A stretch of 64,000 nucleotides of DNA from Paenibacillus sp. RUD330 (GTDB taxonomy: Bacteria > Bacillota > Bacilli > Paenibacillales > Paenibacillaceae), in contig NZ_CP022655.2 of NCBI RefSeq assembly GCF_002243345.2, forward strand, positions 956,001 through 1,020,000. The letters run 5' to 3'. Positions 36,786-44,620 of this stretch are shown here, in pieces. Positions within the stretch are counted from its first letter, which is position 1. Every line of letters begins with the position of its first letter. The notes under the pieces were generated by a model. That model ran no database searches, had not been told where the DNA came from, and saw only the letters and a program-made list of their open reading frames with translations. A program made the position numbers and the translations under genes.

Positions 36786-36818
36786 CCAATTGTCGAATTG
36801 GATACCATGTGGTATCCT
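36786..36818 (+). promoter_or_regulatory. Two overlapping dyads over a promoter (ArsR-type operator)
   Basis: Perfect dyads CCAATT-GTCG-AATTGG (36786-36801) and GGATACCA-TG-TGGTATCC (36800-36817) lie side by side. A possible -35 TTGTCG (36790-36795) and -10 TATCCT (36813-36818) with 17-bp spacing fall inside them. Repression by the ArsR protein encoded two genes down would give autoregulation (inference). Confidence 0.65.
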
Positions 36819-36860
36819 AATAGCGGAATGAAACTCATACGCACAGAGGAGCTGTATCTC

Positions 36861-37298
36861 ATGACCGACCACAACCTGCAGCCGGGCCGACCGCTGCCCG
36901 ATATCCGCCAAACCCGGATCATCAACGCCCCCATCGCTCTCGTATGGGAGAAGACCGCTACTTCCGAGGGTATCGCCTCCTGGTTCATGCCCAATACGTT
37001 CACGCCGGAGCAAGGAGCGGAGTTCGTCTTGCATGCGGGTCCCTTCGGAGACTCCAAGTGCAAGGTGACCGAGCTGTCGCCTCCTCGCCGGTTGAGCTTC
37101 GCCTGGGGGGAGCAATGGTCCATCACATTCGAGCTGCGCGAGCTGGAGCCGGATGTGACGGAATTCACCTTGATCCACTCCGGCTGGCTGGAGGAAGGAA
37201 GGACGGAATTCGGACAGCCTCACAGCCAGGTGCGGGGCAACATGAACGGCGGCTGGGAGAAAATCGTTCAGAAGCTCGCCGGCTTGTTCGCTTCCTGA
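36861..37298 (+). CDS. SRPBCC/AHSA1-domain protein
   Basis: A 145-residue protein of the Aha1-like START/SRPBCC fold, which forms a hydrophobic pocket. Recognisable stretches are TRIINAPIALVWEKTATSEG, ASWFMP, RRLSFAW and HSGW with the final GWEKIVQKLAGLF. GAGGAG lies 10 nt before the ATG at 36861; earlier in-frame starts overlap the operator dyads. It overlaps in function with the ArsR gene starting 2 nt after its stop, a pairing common in Bacillales. Ligand unknown. Confidence 0.88.
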   Translation: MTDHNLQPGRPLPDIRQTRIINAPIALVWEKTATSEGIASWFMPNTFTPEQGAEFVLHAGPFGDSKCKVTELSPPRRLSFAWGEQWSITFELRELEPDVTEFTLIHSGWLEEGRTEFGQPHSQVRGNMNGGWEKIVQKLAGLFAS

Positions 37299-37299
37299 C

Positions 37300-37707
37300 A
37301 TGGAGGCGAAGGAACAGCGGCATGACGTGTTTCAGGCGGTAGCGGATCCGACTCGCCGGGAGCTGCTGCGGCTGCTTCGCTCCGGTGAAGAGCTCCCGCT
37401 TAAAGGCATCACTCCTCATTTTTCCATGACAAGGGCTGCCGTATCCAAGCATCTGCATATTTTATCCGATGCGGGGCTTCTCCATGAACGGCGTGTCGGA
37501 CGGGAGACCCGGTACCGGATGAATCCCGATCCCTTGCTGGAGCTTCGGCGCTGGCTCGCCTTCTTCGAGCGCTACTGGGACAACAAGCTGGGCATGCTGA
37601 AGATGATCGCGGAGACGGAGCATGGAGCAGCCGTCGGGAAGCCGGATCGGCCGGCCGCGCCGGTGGGGCCGGGATCAGCCGACCGCACAGGACAGGGAAT
37701 GGATTAG
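37300..37707 (+). CDS. ArsR-family transcriptional regulator
   Basis: A 135-residue winged-helix repressor (VFQAVADPTRRELLRLLRSGEELPLKGI, then MTRAAVSKHLHILSDAGLL and RETRYRMNP). It lacks the metal-binding Cys motif ELCVC of ArsR sensors, so it belongs to the group paired with AHSA1 proteins. The C-terminal 30 residues are Gly/Pro/Ala-rich and the last codons lie inside the first unit of a 39-bp repeat. It probably represses its own operon through the dyads at 36786-36818. Confidence 0.9.
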   Translation: MEAKEQRHDVFQAVADPTRRELLRLLRSGEELPLKGITPHFSMTRAAVSKHLHILSDAGLLHERRVGRETRYRMNPDPLLELRRWLAFFERYWDNKLGMLKMIAETEHGAAVGKPDRPAAPVGPGSADRTGQGMD

Positions 37708-37847
37708 GTCAAAGGCTGCTGCGGCCGTTCGACGGGAATGGATCAGGTCAAAGGATGCTGCGGCCGTTCGACGGGAATGGATCAGGTCAAAGGATGCTGA
37801 CGCCGTTCGACGGGAATGGATCAGCCAAAGGATGCTGCGGCCGTTCC
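37695..37847. repeat. 39-bp tandem repeat, four copies
   Basis: Units begin at 37695, 37734, 37773 and 37812, each opening GGGAATGGAT and containing GGCCGTTCGAC; period exactly 39 bp, last copy 36 bp through loss of GGT. The first unit includes the stop codon of the arsR gene. The copies are 90 % or more alike, so this may be a variable-number locus. Confidence 0.9.
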
Positions 37848-37914
37848 CGGGAGCTTGTTGCCGGATCTTCGTATGGATGCTTGGTGCAATCCTGCGCGGC
37901 TCCGTCCCGTTCGT

Positions 37915-37965
37915 TTGATCGATGAAACCGTGCTGTGCTATAATAATGTAACTTACTTTGTTACA
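37915..37965 (+). promoter_or_regulatory. dsbA-like gene promoter with operator
   Basis: An extended -10 (TGC-TATAAT, hexamer 37939-37944) has -35 TTGATC at 37915-37920 with 18-bp spacing. Immediately downstream a dyad, TGTAAC-N7-GTTACA (37947-37965), covers the start point. Its sequence resembles sites of MarR/HxlR-type redox repressors; the actual regulator is not in the window. Confidence 0.65.
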
Positions 37966-38005
37966 GTTAGTTGAGGCGGATTCGAAACAACGGGAGGAAG
38001 GCAGC

Positions 38006-38782
38006 ATGAAGGTAGAGATTTGGTCCGACTATGCATGTCCGTTTTGTTATATCGGCAAGAAGAGGTTTGAGCTGGCGCTGCAATCGTTCCCGCATCGGGA
38101 CAAGGTCGAGGTCGTGTACCGCAGCTTCGAGCTGGACCCGAATGCCAAGCACGTGCCCGGCACCAGCATCCATGAGCTGCTGTCGCGCAAATACGGATTC
38201 CCATTGGAACAGGCCAAGGCCAGCAATGCGAATGTCGGCAGCCAGGCCGCCGAGCTCGGCTTGACCTTCGATTTTGACGCGATGAAAACGGGAAATACAT
38301 TCGATGCCCACCGTCTGATGCACTGGGCGTCGGAGCAGGGCAAGGGCAACGCCCTTTCCGAAGGGCTGTTCCGAGCCTACTTCGAACAGGGACGGCTTCT
38401 CGAAGACCGCCGGACGCTGGCGGAGCTTGCGGCTGAAGCGGGGCTGGATGCGGCGGAAGCAGCAGAGGTTCTCGCTTCGGGAAGATATGAGGCGGAGACG
38501 AGGAGAGACGAGCAGGAAGGGTCCGAGCTGGGCATCCAGGGAGTTCCCTTCTACGTCTTGGATCGCAAATACGGCGTGTCCGGCGCCCAGCCTCCATCCG
38601 TATTCCTCCAGGCGCTGGAGCAGGCTTGGTCGGAGCGCGCCGCCGCCGCGGATTCCGTTCCAGCCGGAGCTTCCGCAGGCGAGGATTGCGCGGATGGAGC
38701 CTGCGCCGTTCCTGCCGCAACGAGCGGTGGGGACGCCTGCGACGACGGGAGCTGCGCTGTCCCGGATCCAAGCGGCAAATAA
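38006..38782 (+). CDS. DsbA/FrnE-family thiol oxidoreductase with Cys-rich tail
   Basis: A cytoplasmic thioredoxin-fold protein of the FrnE/DsbA-like group, 258 residues. The active site is CPFC (Cys11-Cys14) in WSDYACPFCYIGKKRFE, followed by the helical insert (HRLMHWA, GLFRAYF) and the cis-Pro segment GIQGVPFYVLDRKYGVSGAQ. Unusually, the C-terminus carries two copies of a CxDGxCAVP motif (CADGACAVP and CDDGSCAVP) that could act as extra redox or metal sites. GGGAGGAAG precedes the ATG at 38006. Expression is probably redox-controlled through the dyad at 37947. Confidence 0.9.
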   Translation: MKVEIWSDYACPFCYIGKKRFELALQSFPHRDKVEVVYRSFELDPNAKHVPGTSIHELLSRKYGFPLEQAKASNANVGSQAAELGLTFDFDAMKTGNTFDAHRLMHWASEQGKGNALSEGLFRAYFEQGRLLEDRRTLAELAAEAGLDAAEAAEVLASGRYEAETRRDEQEGSELGIQGVPFYVLDRKYGVSGAQPPSVFLQALEQAWSERAAAADSVPAGASAGEDCADGACAVPAATSGGDACDDGSCAVPDPSGK

Positions 38783-38791
38783 TGAAGGCTG

Positions 38792-38828
38792 AAGAGGCAA
38801 GCTGCGGCAGCAGCTTGCCTCTTCTTTG
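38792..38828 (+). terminator. Terminator after dsbA-like gene
   Basis: Perfect 14-bp stem (38792-38805 with 38810-38823), loop GGCA, then CTTTGTT. Confidence 0.85.
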
Positions 38829-39042
38829 TTGCGGATATGCAGGCAGCTGGCGTGTCTGGAGCGGACATGAGGCGAATACGAAATCATATTTATACCCGTT
38901 GACACCGCATACGGATCCGCCTGTGCGTGAACCTGCATGCGAGACCGCATGGATATCATATATGAAACCGAACGATACGGGATACAGCCTGACATCAGAC
39001 GCCGCCCCCTGTCACAAGCTTATTCGGGCAAAGGCTGCTGAA

Positions 39043-39372
39043 TCGGACATCAGATCCGTTATCGGGATGAACTGGGCGGAAAATGAGATTTATCGGACAT
39101 CAGATCCGTTATTGGGATGAACTGGGCGGAAAATGAGATTATCGGACATCAGATCCGTTATTGGGATGAACTGGGCGGAAAATGAGATTTATCGGACATC
39201 AGATCCGTTATTGGGATGAAATGGGCGAAAAATGAGATTTATCGGACATCAGATCCGTTATTTGTCCCATTTTCCGTCATTTTGGACCTGAAAGGGCAGA
39301 ATAACGGATCCTATGTCCGATAATCAGCCGGATCGCGGCTAAAGGATCAAATAACGGATCCTGTGTCCGATA
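39043..39372. repeat. 50-bp tandem repeat array with inverted copies
   Basis: Five direct units start at 39043, 39093, 39142, 39192 and 39242 (periods 50, 49, 50, 50), each opening TCGGACATCAGATCCGTTAT; the remaining 30 bp (GGGATGAACTGGGCGGAAAA and ATGAGAT) are also repeated. Two inverted copies of the 22-bp core follow at 39300-39323 and 39350-39372, differing at two central positions. The array fills the gap between the convergent dsbA-like and ZIP genes. Nothing else of note is seen in 38829-39042. Confidence 0.9.
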
Positions 39373-39380
39373 GAATGATT

Positions 39381-40142
39381 CTATCCAAGCGCGTGGGTCA
39401 ACGATATCATCGTCAAAAGCCCGGCGATGAACGAGAGTGTCGCGGTCCGTGCATTTCCATCCCCGTGGCTCTCCGGAATAAGCTCCTTGTACACGACGAA
39501 CAGCATGGCTCCGGCCGCAAAAGCGAGGCCGTAAGGCACGATCGGTTCGATGGCTGCGGCAAAGCTGCCTCCAAGGAGAGCCGCGGTGAACTCCAGAAGC
39601 CCGGTTCCGATGGCCATGAGGACGGCGTAACCGCGTTTTGTACCTTGAGTGATCAGGAACAGTGCCGTCAGGAAGCCTTCCGGAATATTCTGCAAGCCGA
39701 TGCTGACAGCTACAATCGGTCCCAGCTGGATTTCGCCGCTGCTGTAGCTGACACCGACCGATAAACCCTCCGGCAGGTTGTGCAGCGCCATGGCAGTGAG
39801 GAAGAGCGTCGAATTCCGGTCCAGTCCGAACCAGCCGCCGCTCTGCGGTTGCAGAGGCTGCGGAAGCTTGCCGTGGACGGTGTCGGTATGCGGAATGAGC
39901 AGCTCCAGCAGCATGAGGACGAATGTGCCGAGCAGGATGCCGATTGTCAGCACGCCTAGATTGGACAGCTTGAGAGCGCTTGGAATGAGGCCATAGGTCG
40001 ACGCGGATACCATGATGCCGGCCGTGAAGGCGAGCAGCACGTCTTTTCCCCGATGTGTCATGGAGCTGATGAAGAGGGCGGGCAGCGCGCCGACAGCGGT
40101 GCACATGGCCGTGGCCAGCGACCCCAGCAGAATCGGATTCAT
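39381..40142 (-). CDS. ZIP-family metal transporter
   Basis: A ZIP divalent-metal (probably zinc) transporter, 253 residues with about eight helices. The two metal-site helices are clear: LHNLPEGLSVGV in helix 4 and LQNIPEGFLTALFL in helix 5. A histidine-poor loop (HTDTVHGKLPQPLQPQSGG) separates helices 3 and 4. The second of two close ATGs (40142, MNPILLG) is preferred because AAGGAG lies 7 nt before it. A stem-loop lies about 65-110 nt upstream in the leader. Confidence 0.92.
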   Translation of the reverse strand: MNPILLGSLATAMCTAVGALPALFISSMTHRGKDVLLAFTAGIMVSASTYGLIPSALKLSNLGVLTIGILLGTFVLMLLELLIPHTDTVHGKLPQPLQPQSGGWFGLDRNSTLFLTAMALHNLPEGLSVGVSYSSGEIQLGPIVAVSIGLQNIPEGFLTALFLITQGTKRGYAVLMAIGTGLLEFTAALLGGSFAAAIEPIVPYGLAFAAGAMLFVVYKELIPESHGDGNARTATLSFIAGLLTMISLTHALG

Positions 40143-40207
40143 AGCCATTCTCCTTGTTCCGGCGCAATGCCGGGAAAATTCATTTGAAGGACGGGAAAGA
40201 GTTGCAT

Positions 40208-40250
40208 CCCAATGATTCTTGCCCCCCGTAGGGTGACAGCAATCATTGGG
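40208..40250 (-). promoter_or_regulatory. Stem-loop in the ZIP gene leader
   Basis: A perfect 10-bp stem, CCCAATGATT (40208-40217) with AATCATTGGG (40241-40250), encloses a smaller CCC-GTA-GGG hairpin. There is no T tract. It may be an operator or a structured RNA element; it does not match a riboswitch class I know. The rest of 40251-40583 shows no gene; a weak -10 (TACAAT, 40507-40512) may serve the VTT-domain gene. Confidence 0.5.
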
Positions 40251-40583
40251 GCGGCTGCAGATGATTTCTTCCAGCCCGCCGGAGCCCCTCCCATCGGTCT
40301 TGAACACCTTTCCGGCCAGCATCGACGCCAATCTTTGCCGATCCCGTTCCATACATGAACGGTTCGAATCCGCGAAGCGCTCCGTCAACCAGCCGCGAGG
40401 CCTAGCAATAAGGTATGCCGCTCGCGGGCGGAACATGCTTGTCCTGCTTGTCCGGACTTTTGCCCTTCGGCGCTGGGCGGGGCTTTATTTCCTTGCCGCT
40501 TGCCGATACAATGGGCATACCGAATAGGATCATCCTGCCAGCTGTTGCTTATGCAGCCAGAGCCGGCCAAAGGGGCATCGACT

Positions 40584-41213
40584 ATGATATCCGACCTGCT
40601 TGACTATATGACGGAAGAAAATCTGCATCGGCTGCTCGGAGAATACCGTTCCTACGGACCGCTCCCAGGCATCCTGCTGACCTTCCTCAAATCGTTCGTG
40701 CCGCCGCTTCCGACGATTCTGATCGTCGGCGTCAACGCCGCCGTATACGGTTTGTGGCCCGGCTTCTTATACTCGTGGATCGGCCTGGTGGCCGGCTGCA
40801 TGGCTACGTTCCTGCTGGTGCGCACGGCGGCCGGCCACCGCATCGCCCGCCGCTGGGCGGCGAAGCCCAAGGTGAAGGCCAGCATGGACTGGATTCGCCG
40901 CAACGGCTTCAGCTATGTGTTCGTGCTGAGCCTGTTCCCGGTCGGTCCGTTCGTGCTCGTGAACATGGCCGCAGCCGTATCCCGCATGAGCGTGCTTCGT
41001 TTTCTGGCCGCCGTCGCCGCCGGCAAAGCGGTCATGGCGCTGGCCGTTTCCTTTGTCGGCCACGACATCGCCCGCTTTTACCGGGATCCTCTCCAGCTCG
41101 TCTACGTGGTCCTGTTCATCGTGCTCTCCTGGTATGCATGCAAGAAAATCGAAGCCCGCTTCATGCGCAAAGAGCCGGCTCCGGATGGAGCTCAAGCCGC
41201 AGGCGGAAATTAG
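40584..41213 (+). CDS. VTT-domain (TVP38/TMEM64-type) membrane protein
   Basis: A 209-residue membrane protein of the DedA/TVP38 superfamily. The VTT core includes FLKSFVPPLPTILIVGVNAAVYG and the amphipathic YVFVLSLFPVGPFVLVNMAAAVSRMS segment. Relatives are linked to lipid scrambling and membrane homeostasis, but no specific substrate can be named. The ATG at 40584 follows AAAGGGG by 11 nt. A terminator follows at once, so it is monocistronic. Confidence 0.85.
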   Translation: MISDLLDYMTEENLHRLLGEYRSYGPLPGILLTFLKSFVPPLPTILIVGVNAAVYGLWPGFLYSWIGLVAGCMATFLLVRTAAGHRIARRWAAKPKVKASMDWIRRNGFSYVFVLSLFPVGPFVLVNMAAAVSRMSVLRFLAAVAAGKAVMALAVSFVGHDIARFYRDPLQLVYVVLFIVLSWYACKKIEARFMRKEPAPDGAQAAGGN

Positions 41214-41229
41214 TCCATCTCCTCCGGGA

Positions 41230-41258
41230 ACCCTGACAATCAGTTGTCAGGGTGTTTT
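41230..41258 (+). terminator. Terminator after VTT gene
   Basis: Perfect 10-bp stem ACCCTGACAA/TTGTCAGGGT with loop TCAG, then GTTTTTG. Confidence 0.92.
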
Positions 41259-41346
41259 TGTTAGGCTGGAAACAGAAGCGAAGGATGTTCTGCCGATCCG
41301 TCCGCCAGGCTTGAAGTCTTTGCGGTAAGCATCTTTGTCCGAACTG

Positions 41347-41408
41347 TTTCAGTTTTAACTGAAATCAGTCTCCGGACTGATTTTCGCGGCAAGGCTCCTC
41401 TATATAAT
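41347..41408 (+). promoter_or_regulatory. Efflux-pump promoter with twin dyads
   Basis: Perfect dyads TTTCAGTT-TT-AACTGAAA (41347-41364) and ATCAGTC-TCCG-GACTGAT (41364-41381) abut each other. A consensus -10 TATAAT lies at 41403-41408 with only a poor -35 (TTTTCG, 41381-41386). The layout suggests control by a TetR- or MarR-type protein (inference). Confidence 0.65.
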
Positions 41409-41466
41409 AGGGGAAGCGTCCGGCCCTCAAGGCCGGAAACAGACAGGGGAAGGGCAGGGGATCATC

Positions 41467-43092
41467 ATGGCGCAAGCCTCACGCAGCACGGGCCTCATCG
41501 TGGCCGGATTGCTGCTAGGCATTCTGATGGCTTCCATGGACCAGACGATCGTATCGACGGCTATGGGAACCATCGTCAGCGAGCTTGGAGGACTGGACAA
41601 ATTCGTCTGGGTCACTTCGGCGTATATGGTAGCGGAAATGGCGGGCATGCCGATTTTCGGCAAGTTGTCCGATATGTACGGCCGCAAGAGATTCTATATT
41701 TTCGGCATCATCGTGTTCATGGCGGGCTCGGCGTTATGCGGCACCGCGACTTCCATCGAGCAGCTGGCCATTTACCGGGCCATCCAGGGCATCGGGGGCG
41801 GAGCGCTCGTGCCGATCGCCTTCACAATCATGTTCGATGCCGTGCCGGCAGGCGCGAGGGGCAAGCTGGGCGGCCTGTTCGGCGCCGTATTCGGCCTCTC
41901 CAGCATCTTCGGACCGCTGCTCGGAGCCTACATCACGGACCATATCCATTGGGAATGGGTATTCTACATCAATCTTCCGCTCGGCTTGATCGCGCTCGCC
42001 TTCATCGCGATCTTCTACAAGGAATCGCCCAAGCATGCCAAGCAGGTCATCGACTGGGGAGGCGCGGCAACGCTGGTCGGAGCGGTCCTCTGCCTGATGT
42101 TCGCCCTGGAATTCGGCGGGAAGACCTACGCTTGGGACTCCATTCAAATATCCGGGCTGTTCGCCGGATTTGCCGTGCTCACGATTCTGTTCGTCGTGTT
42201 CGAGCTGCGGGCCAAGGAGCCGATCATTACGTTCGGCATGTTCCGCAACCGTGAATTCCTCTCCAGCAATCTGATCGGCATCTTCAGCGGCGCCGCCTTC
42301 GTGACGGCATCCGTCTACATTCCGATCTTCGTGCAGGGCGTGCTGGGCGGAAGAGCGACCAACTCCGGCCTCGTGCTGCTGCCGATGATGGTCGGCTCGG
42401 TCGTGACGGCGACGATGGGCGGCTTCCTCATGACCAAGCTCAAGTACCGGACCCTCATGATGCCGACTCTTGCCATCCTCGTGCTCGGCCTCGTGCTGCT
42501 CGCGACGATCGGCGAGGGAACGAACATCTGGACGCTGAGGCTGTTCATGATTCTGGTCGGCCTGGGCATCGGCGCGTCGTTCTCGGTGCTCAGCAATGCG
42601 GCCATCTTCTCCGTGCCTGTCTCGGACCGCGGGACGGCCAGCGCGACGCTGAACTTCCTGCGCTCGCTCGGCATGGCGCTCGGCATCACGGTGTTCGGCA
42701 TCGTCCAGAGCCATCTGTTCAGCGGCCGCATGAAAGATCTGCTGGGCGGAGCGGCTGCCGCTCCGGGAGCCGCAGCCGGCGCCGATGCCGCTGGAGCGGG
42801 CGGCACGGCGGGCGGAGCCGTCGCAGGGGCAGCGGGAGGAGCCGGCCTGCCGGAAGGTCTGAACTTCAGCGATCCGCGCCAGCTGCTGGACCCCGAAGCC
42901 CGCAAGCACATCCCGCAGGAGATTCTCGACTCCATCACCTCGGCGCTCAGCTCCTCCATCGTGCATACCTTCGCTTGGGCGATCCTGCCTGCGGCCATCG
43001 CTCTCATGTTCTCCTTCTTCATGGGCAGCGGCAGGATGGATCCGCAGGAGGTCGCACGCCAGGAGCAGGAGCATGCGGCTGCGATGCATTGA
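41467..43092 (+). CDS. DHA2-family multidrug MFS exporter
   Basis: A 14-helix drug:proton antiporter of the EmrB/QacA group, 541 residues. Helix 1 carries GILMASMDQTIVSTAMGTI with the family Asp; the loop-2 motif GKLSDMYGRKRFY and the helix-5 antiporter motif FGLSSIFGPLLGAYI are intact. Near the C-terminus an Ala/Gly-rich loop of about 50 residues (SHLFSGRMKDLLGGAAAAPG and on) lies between helices 13 and 14. GCAGGGGAT precedes the ATG. No regulator or membrane-fusion gene is adjacent. Confidence 0.92.
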   Translation: MAQASRSTGLIVAGLLLGILMASMDQTIVSTAMGTIVSELGGLDKFVWVTSAYMVAEMAGMPIFGKLSDMYGRKRFYIFGIIVFMAGSALCGTATSIEQLAIYRAIQGIGGGALVPIAFTIMFDAVPAGARGKLGGLFGAVFGLSSIFGPLLGAYITDHIHWEWVFYINLPLGLIALAFIAIFYKESPKHAKQVIDWGGAATLVGAVLCLMFALEFGGKTYAWDSIQISGLFAGFAVLTILFVVFELRAKEPIITFGMFRNREFLSSNLIGIFSGAAFVTASVYIPIFVQGVLGGRATNSGLVLLPMMVGSVVTATMGGFLMTKLKYRTLMMPTLAILVLGLVLLATIGEGTNIWTLRLFMILVGLGIGASFSVLSNAAIFSVPVSDRGTASATLNFLRSLGMALGITVFGIVQSHLFSGRMKDLLGGAAAAPGAAAGADAAGAGGTAGGAVAGAAGGAGLPEGLNFSDPRQLLDPEARKHIPQEILDSITSALSSSIVHTFAWAILPAAIALMFSFFMGSGRMDPQEVARQEQEHAAAMH

Positions 43093-43145
43093 TCCGGTAA
43101 GTTGAGCTCGGAGCCTTATCCGGGCACAAGGATACGTTCGGGCCG

Positions 43146-43192
43146 AAGGCCGCTTCCCATCCTGATTTTCAGGGTGCGGAGCGGCCTTTTTT
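43146..43192 (+). terminator. Terminator after DHA2 exporter
   Basis: Outer stem AAGGCCGCT (43146-43154) with AGCGGCCTT (43180-43188), inner CCTGA/TCAGG hairpin, then a T tract. Confidence 0.85.
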
Positions 43193-43284
43193 GTGCTACA
43201 CTGGCGTAATGTCTTTTGGGCTCCAGGAAAAAATCGGGCTCTGGTGGATAGAATGGAAACCTGGAAAGAAAGAGGTATGCGCTA

Positions 43285-44445
43285 ATGCGTGGAACGGCTC
43301 CGATCAAAGCATTTAATTTTCTCTTTTTCGCCCTGCTGGCCATGTTCGTCTCGTTCATGCCCGTCTACCTGAGCGATCAAGGACTGAATCCGGCCCGCAT
43401 CGGCCTCATCACGGGAACGGGCGGCTTCATCACGCTCATCGCCCAGCCGCTCTGGGGCATGATCAGCGACCGGATGCGCACCGTGCAGAAGGTGCTGCTC
43501 CTGCTCGTGGCCTGCTCGTCCATCATCGGCTACTTCCTGTACGACTCCTCGAGCTTCGGCATGCTGCTGCTGCTCGCCATGCTCATGTACTTCTTCCTGA
43601 TGCCGGTCGATCCGCTCATCGAGAGCCTGAACTTCCGGACGGCGGAGCGGCTGGGGACGAGCTACGGCTCCATCCGCACCTACGGAGCGCTCGGTTACGC
43701 CGTCATGTCGCTTGCGGTCGGCTACGTCATGTCTTATCTCGGAGCAGGCAGCCTGTCCTGGCTGTTCGCGGGCGCGGGCCTTGTCAGCCTGCTGGTCGCG
43801 CTCATGCTGCCAGATGCCGAAGTGTCGGGCAAGCCCGTCACGGTCGCCAGCCTGCGGGTGTTCCTCTCCAATCGGAGGACGCAGCTGTTCCTTTTGCTCA
43901 TCTTCATCAGCGCCGTGCCGCAGCGGATCAACGACACCTTCCTCGGCGTCTACATCCGGGAGCTGGGCGGCAAGCCCGAGCTGGTCGGCCAAGCCTGGTT
44001 CCTGGCCGCCGGCAGCGAGATCGTCGTCTTCGCGCTGAGCTTCTGGTGGCTCCGCCGCGGCAAGGAAATGCTGCTCATTTCCATCGCCGGCTTCTTCTAC
44101 TTCATCCGCTTCTTCCTGTCCGCGTGGATCACGGAGCCTTACGGCCTTGTTGCGATTCAGCTGCTTCAGATCGTCACCTTCCCGATCTTCTACTCGGCTG
44201 CGATCCAGTATCTGTACCGGATCGTTCCGGAGGAATGGCGCGCGACGGGGCAGACGGTGCTTGCTCTGCTCTTCTTCGGCGTATCGGGCATCGTCGCTTC
44301 GTACGGAGGAGGGTGGCTGTATGACCGCCTTGGCGGCCAAACGCTGTACCTGACGATATCCGGCTTGTCCTTGGTCGGCCTGCTGTTCGGAATCGGGCTG
44401 TACCGGGCTTCCTCGCGTGAGGATGCGGCTCAAGCCCGGTCGTAA
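43285..44445 (+). CDS. MFS transporter (LacY-like MFS_1 type)
   Basis: A 12-helix MFS protein of 386 residues. The N-terminus (FNFLFFALLAMFVSFMPVYLSDQGLNPARIGLITG) and the RTAERLGTSYGSIRTYGALGYAV segment place it in the MFS_1_like/nucleoside- or sugar-proton-symporter group close to Bacillus YwbF-like proteins. The second-loop motif reads PLWGMISDRMRTVQK. The substrate is unknown. An extended -10 (TGC-TACACT) just after the preceding terminator may be its promoter. Confidence 0.87.
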   Translation: MRGTAPIKAFNFLFFALLAMFVSFMPVYLSDQGLNPARIGLITGTGGFITLIAQPLWGMISDRMRTVQKVLLLLVACSSIIGYFLYDSSSFGMLLLLAMLMYFFLMPVDPLIESLNFRTAERLGTSYGSIRTYGALGYAVMSLAVGYVMSYLGAGSLSWLFAGAGLVSLLVALMLPDAEVSGKPVTVASLRVFLSNRRTQLFLLLIFISAVPQRINDTFLGVYIRELGGKPELVGQAWFLAAGSEIVVFALSFWWLRRGKEMLLISIAGFFYFIRFFLSAWITEPYGLVAIQLLQIVTFPIFYSAAIQYLYRIVPEEWRATGQTVLALLFFGVSGIVASYGGGWLYDRLGGQTLYLTISGLSLVGLLFGIGLYRASSREDAAQARS

Positions 44446-44573
44446 TTGATATCAGCATGGGAAAGCTCGTACGCAACGGAATCGGGCGGCTCTCCCCGGA
44501 GGCCTGGGGCTAAAGATGATCGGAATGGTCGGTTTTTCGCTGCGCAGGTATGGTGAGACCCGGAGATTTACGG

Positions 44574-44579
44574 TATAAT
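44574..44579 (+). promoter_or_regulatory. Likely -10 of ppaC promoter
   Basis: A consensus TATAAT about 40 bp before the ppaC start; the -35 region (TGGTGA, 44551-44556) is weak but spaced at 17 bp. Confidence 0.5.
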
Positions 44580-44620
44580 CGGGGACGAGCTTATGAATTC
44601 ATTGACGAAGGAGTACGATG

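Noticed and set aside
37695-37847. CRISPR-like array near arsR
   Set aside because: The whole 39-bp unit is repeated with no variable spacers, so it is an ordinary tandem repeat.
39043-39262. CRISPR-like array with 22-bp core repeats
   Set aside because: The 28 bp between cores are also repeated, so there are no unique spacers; no cas genes lie nearby.
40208-40250. Known riboswitch in the ZIP leader
   Set aside because: The conserved bases of yybP-ykoY, NiCo, guanidine or TPP switches are not seen, so it is only listed as an unassigned stem-loop.
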